Shown here: positions 8,226-16,332 of the stretch, piece after piece
Numbering within the stretch: position 1 is the first letter of the stretch
Layout: each line of letters begins with the position of its first letter
Source of the DNA: Pseudomonadota bacterium
GTDB lineage: Bacteria; Pseudomonadota; Alphaproteobacteria; Rhizobiales; Xanthobacteraceae
Direction: 5' to 3'
Length of the DNA: 62,984 bases
NCBI GenBank assembly: GCA_023386635.1
Contig: JAEWJH010000107.1
Span: 1 to 62,984 of the forward strand
The notes under the pieces: model-generated
Database searches by the model: none
What the model was told of the DNA's origin: nothing
What the model saw: the letters and a program-made list of their open reading frames with translations, nothing else
Made by a program: the position numbers and the translations under genes

Positions 8226-8299
8226 GTGCTTCTCCCCGTTCTGAACCTGGACCTGAATGGCGGGCTTGATTGCCCGCTTCGCTATCGAAATTGTCGCGG

Positions 8300-9235
8300 C
8301 TAGACCTTCTCGGCGACCACCTTGTTGGTGATCGAACCGATGCCGTCGATCGTCGCGGTGACGACGTCACCGGCCTTGAGATAGACGCCGCGACCCATGC
8401 CGACGCCGGTCGGCGTGCCGGTGGCGATGACGTCGCCGGGCTCCAGCGTCACGATGGTCGACAGATATGAAATCTGCTCGCGCAGCGTCCAAATCATGTT
8501 CTTCGTGGTGTCTTTCTGCATCTCGTCCTTGTTGACGGTCAGCGTCATCATCACGCCCTGCGGATCGGAGATCGACCACGCCGGAACGATGCAAGGCCCG
8601 AACGGCGCAAAGGTGTCGTGGCACTTGCCCTGGAACCAGTCGAAGGTGAACGGATAATCCTCGCGCATGTTCAGATCGCGCGCCGAGATGTCGTTGACGA
8701 TCGAATAGCCGGCGACGTGATCGAGCGCCTTGTCGAGCGGAATGCGGCGGCCGCCTTTGCCGATCACCGCGGCGAGTTCGATTTCCCAATCGAGCTGGCT
8801 CGTCTCCGGCGGCATCAGGATGTCGTCGCCCTGCCCGATCACCGTGTTGCGCAGCTTGAGGAACATATACGGCTTGCTCTGCGCCTTGGCGGCAAGCACC
8901 GTGCCCATCTCGTTGGCATGCTCGATGTAGTTCGACGCGGCGCAGAAGATGCGCTCGGCGCGGAAAGGCGCGAGCACGCGCGTATCCTTCGGCAGCGCCG
9001 CGAGCTTGCCATCCTTCGCCAGTGCCGCGGCCTTGGCGAGCGCGTCCTTCACCACGCTTGCCGCGCGGTCCCACTGCGCAAGGATTGCCATCCAGCCGCC
9101 GGCGAGCCAGGCATCCTCGAACGGAACGCCAGCCGCTTTCGCCGCTGCGGCATCGTAGAGCGCGCCATCGATCACGAAGGCGAGCCGCGACTGCGCTTTC
9201 GCATCACGATAACTGGCAATGGCCGGGTATTGCAT
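8300..9235 (-). CDS. Fumarylacetoacetate hydrolase-family protein
   Basis: 311 aa. The C-terminal FAH domain is clear: NYIEHANEMG, the acidic metal-binding run QLDWEIELAAVIG, NDISARDLN and ATGTPTGVGMG. This family hydrolyses or decarboxylates acylpyruvates and related ring-cleavage products (HpcE, acylpyruvase types). AGGAG 9 nt before ATG 9235 (MQYPAIASYRD) makes that the start rather than the upstream in-frame TTG/ATG at 9286/9283. Upstream lies a TTGACAAT...TATACAAA element shared with the dioxygenase gene, so both are probably controlled together. Confidence 0.88.
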   Translation of the reverse strand: MQYPAIASYRDAKAQSRLAFVIDGALYDAAAAKAAGVPFEDAWLAGGWMAILAQWDRAASVVKDALAKAAALAKDGKLAALPKDTRVLAPFRAERIFCAASNYIEHANEMGTVLAAKAQSKPYMFLKLRNTVIGQGDDILMPPETSQLDWEIELAAVIGKGGRRIPLDKALDHVAGYSIVNDISARDLNMREDYPFTFDWFQGKCHDTFAPFGPCIVPAWSISDPQGVMMTLTVNKDEMQKDTTKNMIWTLREQISYLSTIVTLEPGDVIATGTPTGVGMGRGVYLKAGDVVTATIDGIGSITNKVVAEKV

Positions 9236-9291
9236 CGAACCGATCTCCTGCATGCTCTGCACTTTCGAAATTCTGTACTCCATCAATTCAT

Positions 9292-9313
9292 TTTGTATAC
9301 AAGATTGTCAATC
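9292..9313 (-). promoter_or_regulatory. Promoter/operator of the FAH gene (TTGACAAT with TTGTATACAA)
   Basis: Minus strand reads GATTGACAATC, then TTGTATACAAA. TTGACA (9311-9306) is a perfect -35 box. The perfect 10-bp palindrome TTGTATACAA (9293-9302) fits the TNGT-N-ACNA pattern of GntR-FCD operators and lies in the promoter spacer. The same arrangement recurs at 10356-10373. Confidence 0.55.
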
Positions 9314-9413
9314 ATGTATTACGTGAATTGACGCATGATGTCGCCGCATCGGACAGCGTTTTCCGGGGCATTTCGCAGCGGCCGATCGCCGCGTCCGTCC
9401 CGGGCGATTTCCT

Positions 9414-10292
9414 TTACAGGAAGCCCGCCGGCGGCGGCGGTCCCCACAGCGGATCGTCGGTCAGCTTCCAGACCTTCGGCCGCTGCGGCGCGTCGCGATG
9501 CCAGGGGCGCGGATCGTAATAGCCGAGCGCCTCGTCCTTCATCTGATCGAGTTCGGTGTAGAACTCGACCATCTGCCCGTCGTGCTCACGATGGAATGTC
9601 GCGACGTTGTGGCCAGGACCCAGGCGGATCGGCCCCCACACGATCGGAATCTTGTTCTTCGCCAGCACGTCGCACGACGTAACGATATGCGCCGCATCTT
9701 TGAGCTCGAAGGCGATGTGATGCATGCGCGGCTTGTCGCCACGCAGGAAATTCACCGCATGATGATCGGCATTGCAGCGCATGAACAGGAAGAAGTCCTC
9801 GATCCAGTCCGACACGCGGAAGCCGAGGAAGCGCTGATAGAACTTGCCGACCTTGTCGGGATCCGGCGTGAAAAACGCGACGTGGCCGAGCTTGAGCGGG
9901 CCGACGCCGGCCGCCACCGGCTTCACCGTGAGATTGCTGCGGGTCGCATAAAGCTCGACGCCGGTGCCGTTCGGGTCGGTCAGCAGCAACGAGGCGGCGA
10001 TGCCCGGCGCGGGGTCGGTGCGCCGTTCGCTCGGCACTCCCTCCGCAGCGAGGTCCTTCTGCACGGCCGCGAGATCGCTGTCAGGCGCTACCTCGAAGGT
10101 CAGCCGCGCGCAGCGCGCGGCATTGGCACGCTGCAACGCAATGGTCAGAAGCCCCGTGCCGGAGGCCAGATAGGCGGTCGCGTCGCCGCGCCCGATCAAG
10201 GTCAGGCCGTTCACCGCGGCGTAATAGTCGATCGCATTGTCGAGATCGGGGGTTTCGAACGTGGCGTGACCGATCCGTCTGACTTGTATCAT
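9414..10292 (-). CDS. Extradiol dioxygenase-type VOC protein (catechol 2,3-dioxygenase-like)
   Basis: About 292 aa with two VOC modules in tandem, the size and layout of type I extradiol dioxygenases. The C-terminal module shows the expected iron ligands: His in LKLGHVAFFTPD, His in MHHIAFELKD and Glu in GQMVEFYTELD. The first module (IGHATFETPDLD) is the degenerate structural half. Start at 10292 (MIQVRRIGHATF) matches family N-termini; 54 nt of extra in-frame sequence upstream is unlikely to be coding. Predicted role: cleavage of a catecholic or related ring, feeding the FAH hydrolase encoded next. Confidence 0.87.
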   Translation of the reverse strand: MIQVRRIGHATFETPDLDNAIDYYAAVNGLTLIGRGDATAYLASGTGLLTIALQRANAARCARLTFEVAPDSDLAAVQKDLAAEGVPSERRTDPAPGIAASLLLTDPNGTGVELYATRSNLTVKPVAAGVGPLKLGHVAFFTPDPDKVGKFYQRFLGFRVSDWIEDFFLFMRCNADHHAVNFLRGDKPRMHHIAFELKDAAHIVTSCDVLAKNKIPIVWGPIRLGPGHNVATFHREHDGQMVEFYTELDQMKDEALGYYDPRPWHRDAPQRPKVWKLTDDPLWGPPPPAGFL

Positions 10293-10335
10293 GGCCTGCT
10301 CGGGGTCCTTGAGAGGTCGATCCGGCAACGCCGGC

Positions 10336-10373
10336 TTTGTACACAAAAGCTATTCTTTGTATAATTGTCAATC
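10336..10373 (-). promoter_or_regulatory. Promoter/operator between the dioxygenase and the second GntR gene
   Basis: Minus strand 10373-10356 reads GATTGACAATTATACAAA, almost the same as the element before the FAH gene but 4 nt shorter in the middle. A second half-palindrome TTTGTACACAAA lies at 10336-10347. It stands between divergent genes and may serve both. Confidence 0.5.
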
Positions 10374-10498
10374 GCCCCGAGCCGGCCGATGTGGGATAAT
10401 CCCGTGGCGTAGCCGATAGTGGCGTCGGCAGGACATGCGCGGGCCTCAGGCGAAAAGAGCAGTTGAAACCAACGATCCGACCGGGCAATCAGCGTTCC

Positions 10499-11146
10499 AT
10501 GACCGCTCCCACCCTCTCGCAGACCATCATCCATTCGATCGCCGAGGACATCGTCAGCGGCAAACTGTCGCCGGGCCACAAGCTCGACGAGCTTGGTCTC
10601 GCCAAACGGTTCTCGGTGTCGCGCACGCCGATCCGCGAGGCGCTGCGCGAACTCGCCGCGACGCGGCTGATTGCTTACGTGCCGCGCAACGGCTTCACCG
10701 TCGCACCGCTCGACGCCGCGCAGCTTGACGATCTGTTCGAGGCCGCCGGTGAGATCGAAAGCCTGTGTGCGGGACTATGCGCCATGCGCGCGCGGATGAT
10801 CGACCGCACCGAGATCGACCGCATCCATAAGCAGAGCCTGAAAGCGACGCGTGACGATCCCAAGACCTACGCTGCGCTGAACGAGCAGTTGCACAATGCG
10901 ATCTATGTGGGCTGCCGCAATCGCACCATCGAGACCATGGCGCACGACATCCGGCGCCGGCTCGCACCGTTCCGGTCCCGGCAGTTCTATTCCAAAGACC
11001 GCGTGCGCTCCTCGATGCAGGAGCACGAGGAGATCGTCTCTGCGATCCTTGCTTTCGATCGCGACAAGGCGTCCGCCGCCATGCGCCGGCACATCTCCGG
11101 CGCGGCGCTCAACGTGATCCAGTATTTCAATCGCAAGTCGGGCTGA
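10499..11146 (+). CDS. GntR-family transcriptional regulator, FCD subfamily (paralog of 4799-5473)
   Basis: 215 aa from ATG 10499 (a TTG at 10463 would add 12 residues). Winged helix with RFSVSRTPIREALRELAA, then an FCD domain with the ALNEQLHNAIY motif and SSMQEHEEIV. Side by side with the protein at 4799-5473 the two match along their whole length (for example PVRDALRHLAATHLVEY against PIREALRELAATRLIAY, and LGPFRSR against LAPFRSR). It faces away from the catabolic run and shares its upstream region with the dioxygenase gene, the usual place for a pathway repressor. Confidence 0.9.
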   Translation: MTAPTLSQTIIHSIAEDIVSGKLSPGHKLDELGLAKRFSVSRTPIREALRELAATRLIAYVPRNGFTVAPLDAAQLDDLFEAAGEIESLCAGLCAMRARMIDRTEIDRIHKQSLKATRDDPKTYAALNEQLHNAIYVGCRNRTIETMAHDIRRRLAPFRSRQFYSKDRVRSSMQEHEEIVSAILAFDRDKASAAMRRHISGAALNVIQYFNRKSG

Positions 11147-11169
11147 ACGTCGTCCAGCCGGAGCATCGC

Positions 11170-12420
11170 TTGTCCGATAGCGCCAAACCCTGGTTTCGAC
11201 GTCTCGGCCCCGGCCTGATTACCGGCGCGGCGGACGACGATCCGAGCGGCATTGCCACCTATTCTCAGGCGGGCGCGCAGTTCGGGTTCAACATGCTCTG
11301 GACCGTCGTTCTGACGTTTCCGCTGATGGCGGCGATTCAGATGATATGCGCGCGCATCAGCCGCGTGACGGGCGCCGGACTTGCCACCAGCATGTTGCGG
11401 CTGCTGCCGCGCTGGGTCGTCTACTGCATCGTTTTCCTGCTGTTCGTCGCCAATACCGTGAATATCGGGGCGGACATCGCCGCGATGGGGGCAGCGGCGC
11501 AACTGGTTCTGGGTTATGGCGAGACGGTCTTCACGATCCTCTTTGCCGCGTTGTCGCTATTGCTGCAGGTGTTCGTTCCCTATCATCGCTACGTCCACAT
11601 CTTGAAATGGCTGACGCTTGCGCTGTTCGCCTATGTCGCCGTGGTGTTCTCCGTCAAAATCGACTGGGTTGAAGTCGCGCGCGGCACCGTCTGGCCTTCA
11701 TTCGCCTGGACCCGCGACAGCTTCACGATGGTGGTCGCGATTTTCGGCACTACCATCAGTCCCTATCTGTTTTTCTGGCAGGGCGCCGAAGAAGTGGAAG
11801 ACGCGGTTCTCGCCGGCGCCGGCAGTCTGCTCGATCATCCCGAAGATGCGCCCGCCGAACTCCACCGGATTGCCTTCGATACCTATATCGGCATGGCGTT
11901 CTCCAATCTGATCGCGTTTTTCATCATGGTGACAACGGCGGTGACGCTGCATCAGGCGGGGATCACCAGCATTGCAACGGCGGCGCAGGCCGCCGAAGCT
12001 CTGCGTCCAATCGCCGGCGACTTTGCGTTCGCATTGTTCAGCCTCGGAATCATCGGCACCGGCCTCCTGGCGCTTCCGGTGCTCGCCGGCTCCGCTGCCT
12101 ATGCCATCGGCGAATTACGCGACTGGCCGATCGGGCTGGAACGCAAAGCGCGAGAGGCCCGCCGGTTTTATGGCGTCATTGCGCTCGGTTTCCTCGTCGG
12201 GCTCGCGATCCTCGCTCTTCCCATCACCCCGATCGAGGCGCTGTTCTGGAGCGCAGTCCTCAACGGGGTCATCGCTGTGCCGCTGATGATCGCCACGATG
12301 GTCGTCGTCTCAAGCCGGCGCTATCTCGGCCCGTTTGTGGCGCCAGGCTGGCTCCGGCTGACGGGATGGGCTGCGACCGGCGCGATGACGCTGGCAGCGC
12401 TCGCGATGATCGTGATGTGA
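11170..12420 (+). CDS. Nramp-family metal ion transporter with an unusual binding-site motif
   Basis: 416 aa with about 11 membrane spans. Start is TTG 11170 with GGAG 6 nt before it. The family is Nramp (SLC11), but the metal-binding motifs depart from the standard. TM1 has DPSG (residues 24-27) where Mn/Fe transporters have DPGN, and TM6 shows TTISPYLFFWQ where they have the MPH motif carrying the metal-binding Met. Such changes occur in Nramp-related proteins with altered ion choice, including Mg2+-type ones, so a Mn/Fe label would be unsafe. Only 23 nt separate it from the GntR gene, so they may share a transcript. Confidence 0.85.
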   Translation: MSDSAKPWFRRLGPGLITGAADDDPSGIATYSQAGAQFGFNMLWTVVLTFPLMAAIQMICARISRVTGAGLATSMLRLLPRWVVYCIVFLLFVANTVNIGADIAAMGAAAQLVLGYGETVFTILFAALSLLLQVFVPYHRYVHILKWLTLALFAYVAVVFSVKIDWVEVARGTVWPSFAWTRDSFTMVVAIFGTTISPYLFFWQGAEEVEDAVLAGAGSLLDHPEDAPAELHRIAFDTYIGMAFSNLIAFFIMVTTAVTLHQAGITSIATAAQAAEALRPIAGDFAFALFSLGIIGTGLLALPVLAGSAAYAIGELRDWPIGLERKAREARRFYGVIALGFLVGLAILALPITPIEALFWSAVLNGVIAVPLMIATMVVVSSRRYLGPFVAPGWLRLTGWAATGAMTLAALAMIVM

Positions 12421-12735
12421 ACACGCAAAGCGACTTCGCATCAAACGGCTCGAAAAAAAGCCCGCCAGAGGAGAGCTTTCGTTTTAAATCGCCCGGATCG
12501 CCGCGGCCGGTCTCGCGGCGGAATTTCAGAACGAGCCGGGCGGCAGCTTGTGATGGTCTTGATGCGCCCCTGCGTGTAGCTGACGTCGATGCGGCCGCGC
12601 CACGGATTGAACGCGATGTTCGACCGGCGTTTATCAAATGTTACCAAATCGGTATTGTCGGAAGCGCGGGCGAGTCCCGAGCCAGCGTCGATTACATTCT
12701 GAAAAAAATCTGATATTCGCTCGCTCCGGGAACGC
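12421..12735 (+). other. Gene-free stretch before the CadC-like regulator
   Basis: 315 nt. I see no credible ORF, strong terminator or repeat. The last 70 nt before the ATG at 12736 are AT-richer (TATTGTCGG, AAAAAAATCTGATATTCGC) and probably hold the promoter of the next gene, but no clear -35/-10 pair stands out. Confidence 0.5.
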
Positions 12736-14418
12736 ATGCCGGGAGGAACGGTGCTCCGTTTCAACGGATTTGAGCTGAATTCCGAACGGGCCGAGCTCCG
12801 GCGGGAGGACGGCCACGTTATCAAATTGCGTCCGAAGACATTCGCCGCCCTGCATATGATGGCGTCGAATTACGGGCGGATTATCAGCAAACAGGAGCTG
12901 ATGGCGGCGATCTGGCCCAACATCCATGTGGGCGAGGACAGCCTTTTCCAGTGCATCCGGGAAATCCGCACGGCGCTCGGCGACGAGAAGCGTCAGCTCG
13001 TCAAATCGGTCTCCGGCCGCGGTTATATGTTCGATACCGAGGTCACGCCGGGCGTAGCCTCGGCTCCGCCGGCCACGGCGGTGTCTCCCTCCACCCCACT
13101 CCCTGCTGCGAGCATTGGCCCCGGCGGATGGCGATGGCGCCCGTCCCTGATCCTGGCCGCGGTCGGCGTCTGCGGGGCCCTTGGTATTGCCGTCGCCGCG
13201 CCGAAGATCGCGCGCCGCTTCTCCGTGCCGGACACCCGGACCATGACGGTGATGCCGATCGAGATCCGCACGCCGGATCCGGCAACGACGGCCATGGCCG
13301 CCAATATCACCGATCGACTGACGGACGGCCTCTCCAAGATCCGCAACATCCGGGTGCTGGCCCCGCCGCACGAGTCGCCCGCTGCCACTCCGGCAGCAGC
13401 CCCGTCCTCATCAGCACCGAACTTCGTCGTGCGCGGCGATCTGCAGCGCGGCGATACGGAATGGGAGATGCGCGCACGGCTGATCGAGAGCAGCACCGGT
13501 CAGGTGCAATGGTCCGGCAGCTATACCGTACCGTTCGCCTCCGCCGGCGAGCGGCTTCAACAAACGCGGCTCACCGCCGGGATCGGTAATCCGCTGGCGC
13601 TGCGGATCAACGCGCTGACTCACGCCAGCGTCTCGTCGCCGGAATCGAAGATCGTCGTCGAACAGGCGGCCGCCTTCATCAGCCAGACCAACCGCGAGCG
13701 GTTCGCCGCGGCGCAGGAGATGCTGGAGAAAGCGCATGCGGCGAAGCCCGACGATGTCGATGTCAGCGCCGCACTTGCCGCGCATCTGATCCGCGGCATT
13801 CAAGTGGTCTGGTATCCACCAGCCGAGACCGAGAGCATCGAGCGGCGCGCGAAAACCCTGCTCGACAAGGCCGTCGCGAAAGAACCGAACTACATTCCGG
13901 TGCTGCAAGGTTATTGCCGCTTCCTGCAAACCATCAACGAGTTTTCCGAAACGATGGTCGCTTGCGAGAATGCCTTGCGGTTCGATCCGTGGGATGGGCT
14001 GACCATGTTCCAGCTCGGCATGGCGCAGCTTCGCGTCGGCCGGTTTGAAGACGCGCTCGCGACGTTCAAACACGCCGATGCGGTCGACACGCCGCGCGTC
14101 TCGCGCTGGACCTGGCTGCTGGGTGCGGGCCTCGCGCTGGTCTGCCTCGAGCGCTACGAGGAGGCCCTGCCGTGGCTGGAGCGCTCGCTTGCCATCACGC
14201 CGGGCACCGGCCGCACGCAATTGCTGGTCGTCGCATCATATGAGGCGCTGGGCCGCCACAACGAGGCGCGCGCCATCGTCGCGAAGGCCCTGCAATTGCG
14301 CCCCGGCACCACCGCCGAGAATGTCGGCCTGCCGCCAAAGAACCAGAGCCCGCGCTACATGATGCGGACCAAGGAAGTCGTCGACCTGCTGGTCGCAGCG
14401 GGCCTGCCTGCGAAATAA
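12736..14418 (+). CDS. CadC-like transcriptional regulator: winged helix, one membrane span, TPR repeats
   Basis: 560 aa. Residues about 5-100 are an OmpR-type DNA-binding winged helix (FNGFELNSERAELRR, KQELMAAIWPN, VKSVSGRGYMFD). A Pro/Ala-rich linker leads to one membrane span near 135-160. The remainder is outside the membrane: a region like those of adenylate-cyclase-associated TPR proteins (MPIEIRTPDPATT, SGSYTV) and then several TPR units (about 310-540). The domain order is that of ToxR/CadC one-component regulators, which sense at the membrane and bind DNA directly. It has no receiver domain. Neighbours give no hint of its targets. Confidence 0.82.
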   Translation: MPGGTVLRFNGFELNSERAELRREDGHVIKLRPKTFAALHMMASNYGRIISKQELMAAIWPNIHVGEDSLFQCIREIRTALGDEKRQLVKSVSGRGYMFDTEVTPGVASAPPATAVSPSTPLPAASIGPGGWRWRPSLILAAVGVCGALGIAVAAPKIARRFSVPDTRTMTVMPIEIRTPDPATTAMAANITDRLTDGLSKIRNIRVLAPPHESPAATPAAAPSSSAPNFVVRGDLQRGDTEWEMRARLIESSTGQVQWSGSYTVPFASAGERLQQTRLTAGIGNPLALRINALTHASVSSPESKIVVEQAAAFISQTNRERFAAAQEMLEKAHAAKPDDVDVSAALAAHLIRGIQVVWYPPAETESIERRAKTLLDKAVAKEPNYIPVLQGYCRFLQTINEFSETMVACENALRFDPWDGLTMFQLGMAQLRVGRFEDALATFKHADAVDTPRVSRWTWLLGAGLALVCLERYEEALPWLERSLAITPGTGRTQLLVVASYEALGRHNEARAIVAKALQLRPGTTAENVGLPPKNQSPRYMMRTKEVVDLLVAAGLPAK

Positions 14419-14460
14419 TGTCGGCACGACGCATCGTCCGCGATCACAACCCGCAAACAA

Positions 14461-14486
14461 AAACGGCCGCCAGCGGCGGCCGTTTC
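14461..14486. terminator. Bidirectional terminator between convergent genes
   Basis: AAACGGCCGCC and GGCGGCCGTTT form a perfect 11-bp stem with a 3-nt loop, flanked by A-rich and T-rich ends. It lies between the stop of the CadC-like gene and the 3' end of the minus-strand gene at 14519. Confidence 0.85.
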
Positions 14487-14518
14487 CGTCGACATTGCGA
14501 CGCGTAGCGGAAAGTGCT

Positions 14519-14791
14519 TTAGCGCCAGCCCGATTGCTTGTCGCAGGCTTTGCGCTCGTTGGGGTGCGACTTTTCCCACTGGGTGATGGACCGGCTTTCG
14601 TTGCTGTCCATCTTCTCGTTCATGCAGATGCAGTAGGCGCGGACGACGGCCGGGGTCGCCCCCGGCTCACCCTTGTTATCGTTGATGCACTGATTGACCC
14701 ATTTGAGGTCGTCGGCATTCATGGTCTGCGCCGAAGCGGCGAACGGAAGCTGGCACAGCGCGAACAGGACGACGGCTGCAAAACGCTTCAT
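14519..14791 (-). CDS. Small secreted cysteine-containing protein
   Basis: 90 aa. Signal peptide MKRFAAVVLFALCQLPFAASA (cut near residue 21) followed by about 68 mature residues with four cysteines (CIND, CICMNE, ACDK), so probably two disulfides in the periplasm. The mature part is mostly polar and helical. I do not recognise the family by name; short four-Cys exported proteins of this kind are frequent in Bradyrhizobium relatives. It stands alone with its own terminator. Confidence 0.7.
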   Translation of the reverse strand: MKRFAAVVLFALCQLPFAASAQTMNADDLKWVNQCINDNKGEPGATPAVVRAYCICMNEKMDSNESRSITQWEKSHPNERKACDKQSGWR

Positions 14792-15205
14792 TGGATATTT
14801 CCCCCAGGGTTGAAACCGGTGTCGCCGGCTCGTTGCCGGCGCGACACAAAGCTCCCGGATGCGCGCCGATCTGAGGCGGCATCACAGGAGATTGGACGGG
14901 AGCCAGCATCACAGACTTTCCGCCCCGTTGTCTTGACGGACGAGGGGTCGACTTCTGAATCTTTTCTGAATTCGGCGATAAAGCCGGTCTGGCGAGACTC
15001 TTTGCCCCCTTCTCCGCGACGACAGCAGGTCGCTTCGGCGTCCCCCGGCCGCATCGTCAGGGGGCCTCGGCGCTGCCGATGTGCCAGCGGGAGGCTCAAC
15101 GCACGGATTGAGCCCTGCCCGCGCCTAGGCTCTTGTCAAATCGCGCGAATTGGATCATTGGAAGGCCGCCCGGACGGTCTTAGCTGTCCGGTCCCATCGG
15201 CCTGA
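14792..15205. other. Gene-free stretch upstream of tRNA-Gln
   Basis: About 414 nt without a credible ORF. It contains the promoter region of the secreted protein (minus) and of the tRNA (plus). TTGTCA near 15133-15138 may be the tRNA -35 box. Short inverted repeats such as GCCGG/CCGGC (about 14823-14845) are seen. No insertion-element remnant is visible. Confidence 0.45.
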
Positions 15206-15279
15206 TGGGAGATCGTCCAATGGTAGGACAGCGGACTCTGACTCCGTTAATCTAGGTTCGAATCCTAGTCTCCCAGCCA
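15206..15279 (+). tRNA. tRNA-Gln (anticodon CTG), CCA encoded
   Basis: A full cloverleaf can be drawn: acceptor stem TGGGAGA (15206-15212) with TCTCCCA (15269-15275), anticodon stem-loop centred on 15236-15242 (loop CTCTGAC, anticodon CTG), T-loop GGTTCGAATCC, discriminator G and encoded CCA (15277-15279). It reads CAG codons. There is no integrase or duplicated 3' end nearby, so no sign that it serves as an attachment site. Confidence 0.96.
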
Positions 15280-15297
15280 AAACTCAATCGAAACAGA

Positions 15298-15337
15298 CCG
15301 AAATAGAAAGAACCGGGGCTTTGGCTGACCCCGGCTC
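15298..15337 (-). terminator. Possible terminator for the DUF992 gene
   Basis: On the minus strand a CCGGGG/CCCCGG stem with a 10-nt loop (15314-15335) is followed by a T-rich tail (TTCTTTCTATTT). It lies 30 nt after the stop at 15369. The stem is short, so support is moderate. Confidence 0.5.
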
Positions 15338-15368
15338 TCAACGGTATTGAACTACCCGATTGCTCGAT

Positions 15369-15863
15369 CTACCGCGCCGGCCGCAGTTCCAGCCCGGTCA
15401 CGCCGGCGGCAATGTTGAGGCCGGTCTGCCCCTGAACCGAGACCGGCTGCAACGCCACCGTCCGGTTCGAGCCACCCAGCAGCACATTAGCGCCGAGACC
15501 CGCACCCACGGTTGCTTCCGCGCTGCCGCCCACATAATCGCCGGCGAGCGCCCCGAACAGGCGGTTGCTCGGCGCGAACACCGCCCACACCATCTCGCCC
15601 CCGGTGGTGGCGCCGATGTCGATACCGAACTTGGTGATCGCTCCTGTATAAACCTCGCGCGGGGCGGAGGCGTTGGCCGGCGTGAACACGCAGGCGACCG
15701 ACTTCTTCGAGGCGATGATCAGACCGATGCCGCCGGAGATGTCGCAGGTCAGCGTGCCAACCCGCGTCCGGTCCGGCGCCTGCGCGGACGCCGGGGTCCA
15801 TGCCGGCATCGCGGCCATCACGGCGGCTGCGACCACAGCCGAAATCCAAACCGGTTTCTTCAT
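15369..15863 (-). CDS. DUF992-family exported protein
   Basis: 164 aa. A signal peptide (MKKPVWISAVVAAAVMAAM, cut near ASAQA) precedes the DUF992 domain: VGTLTCDISGGIGLIIASKK, the paired Cys of LTCD and VACVF, and a Gly-rich end. AGGG close upstream supports ATG 15863 over the in-frame codons at 15896. The family occurs widely in Hyphomicrobiales with unknown role, probably in the periplasm or on the outer membrane. A full EcfG-type promoter lies at 15983-16007 on this strand, which suggests stress control. Confidence 0.85.
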   Translation of the reverse strand: MKKPVWISAVVAAAVMAAMPAWTPASAQAPDRTRVGTLTCDISGGIGLIIASKKSVACVFTPANASAPREVYTGAITKFGIDIGATTGGEMVWAVFAPSNRLFGALAGDYVGGSAEATVGAGLGANVLLGGSNRTVALQPVSVQGQTGLNIAAGVTGLELRPAR

Positions 15864-15982
15864 CGCACCCTCCAGATCAGTCATCATCAAAATCAATCAC
15901 GAATATCAATCGCGATGTCCGCACTGCGCGTTGTCCGCACTGCGCATTGAATCGTCGCCGCACAATTATCGCAGCCGGCAAT

Positions 15983-16007
15983 AACGTATCGCGCCGCCGT
16001 TCGTTCC
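15983..16007 (-). promoter_or_regulatory. EcfG-type promoter for the DUF992 gene
   Basis: Minus strand: GGAAC (16007-16003), 16-nt spacer, CGTT (15986-15983), a perfect consensus match. The leader to the ATG at 15863 would be about 113 nt. It stands back to back with the promoter at 16055-16079. Confidence 0.65.
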
Positions 16008-16054
16008 GCGCGAGGGCTTGGGACGGTGATCACGCTGTCTCCTCCAGACCCCCC

Positions 16055-16079
16055 GGAACTTTCAGGCGCGCGACACGTT
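16055..16079 (+). promoter_or_regulatory. EcfG-type promoter for the DUF3309 gene
   Basis: GGAAC (16055-16059), 16-nt spacer, CGTT (16076-16079), a perfect consensus match. The ATG follows at 16110, leaving a leader of about 24 nt. Confidence 0.75.
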
Positions 16080-16109
16080 GCGTTCGCATCCACAGCAGCG
16101 GGGCTTATC

Positions 16110-16268
16110 ATGACACTCGGCACCATTCTTCTCATCATTCTTATTCTGGCGCTGATCGGCGTCATTCCGACCTGGGGTTATAGCGGCGGCTGGGGTTACG
16201 GCCCGTCGGGCCTGGTCGGCACGATCCTGATCATCGTTCTGATCCTTGTACTTCTCGGCCGAATCTAG
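16110..16268 (+). CDS. DUF3309-family small membrane protein
   Basis: 52 aa with two hydrophobic helices (MTLGTILLIILILALIGVIP, then a Gly/Tyr/Trp turn GYSGGWGYG, then VGTILIIVLILVLLGRI), which is the DUF3309 pattern. Longer in-frame reading upstream overlaps the promoter and is not expected. The gene has a perfect EcfG-type promoter 31 nt before the ATG and a strong terminator after the stop, so it is a single stress-induced membrane microprotein. Molecular role unknown. Confidence 0.85.
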   Translation: MTLGTILLIILILALIGVIPTWGYSGGWGYGPSGLVGTILIIVLILVLLGRI

Positions 16269-16283
16269 CGGCCGCTACACAAG

Positions 16284-16320
16284 AGGCCTCACCGTGCTAT
16301 CGAACCGGTGAGGCCTTTTG
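16284..16320. terminator. Terminator after DUF3309
   Basis: An 11-bp perfect stem (16284-16294 with 16306-16316), 11-nt loop and TTTT. It lies between convergent genes and may serve both. Confidence 0.85.
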
Positions 16321-16332
16321 CGTTTTCGGCGA

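Noticed and set aside
12366..12713. ORF of 115 codons overlapping the end of the Nramp gene
   Set aside because: It starts within the Nramp frame in another phase, shows no ribosome site and no protein-like pattern.
15206..15279. tRNA-Gln as an integration site of a genomic island
   Set aside because: No integrase nearby, and no repeat of the tRNA 3' end is seen in the window.
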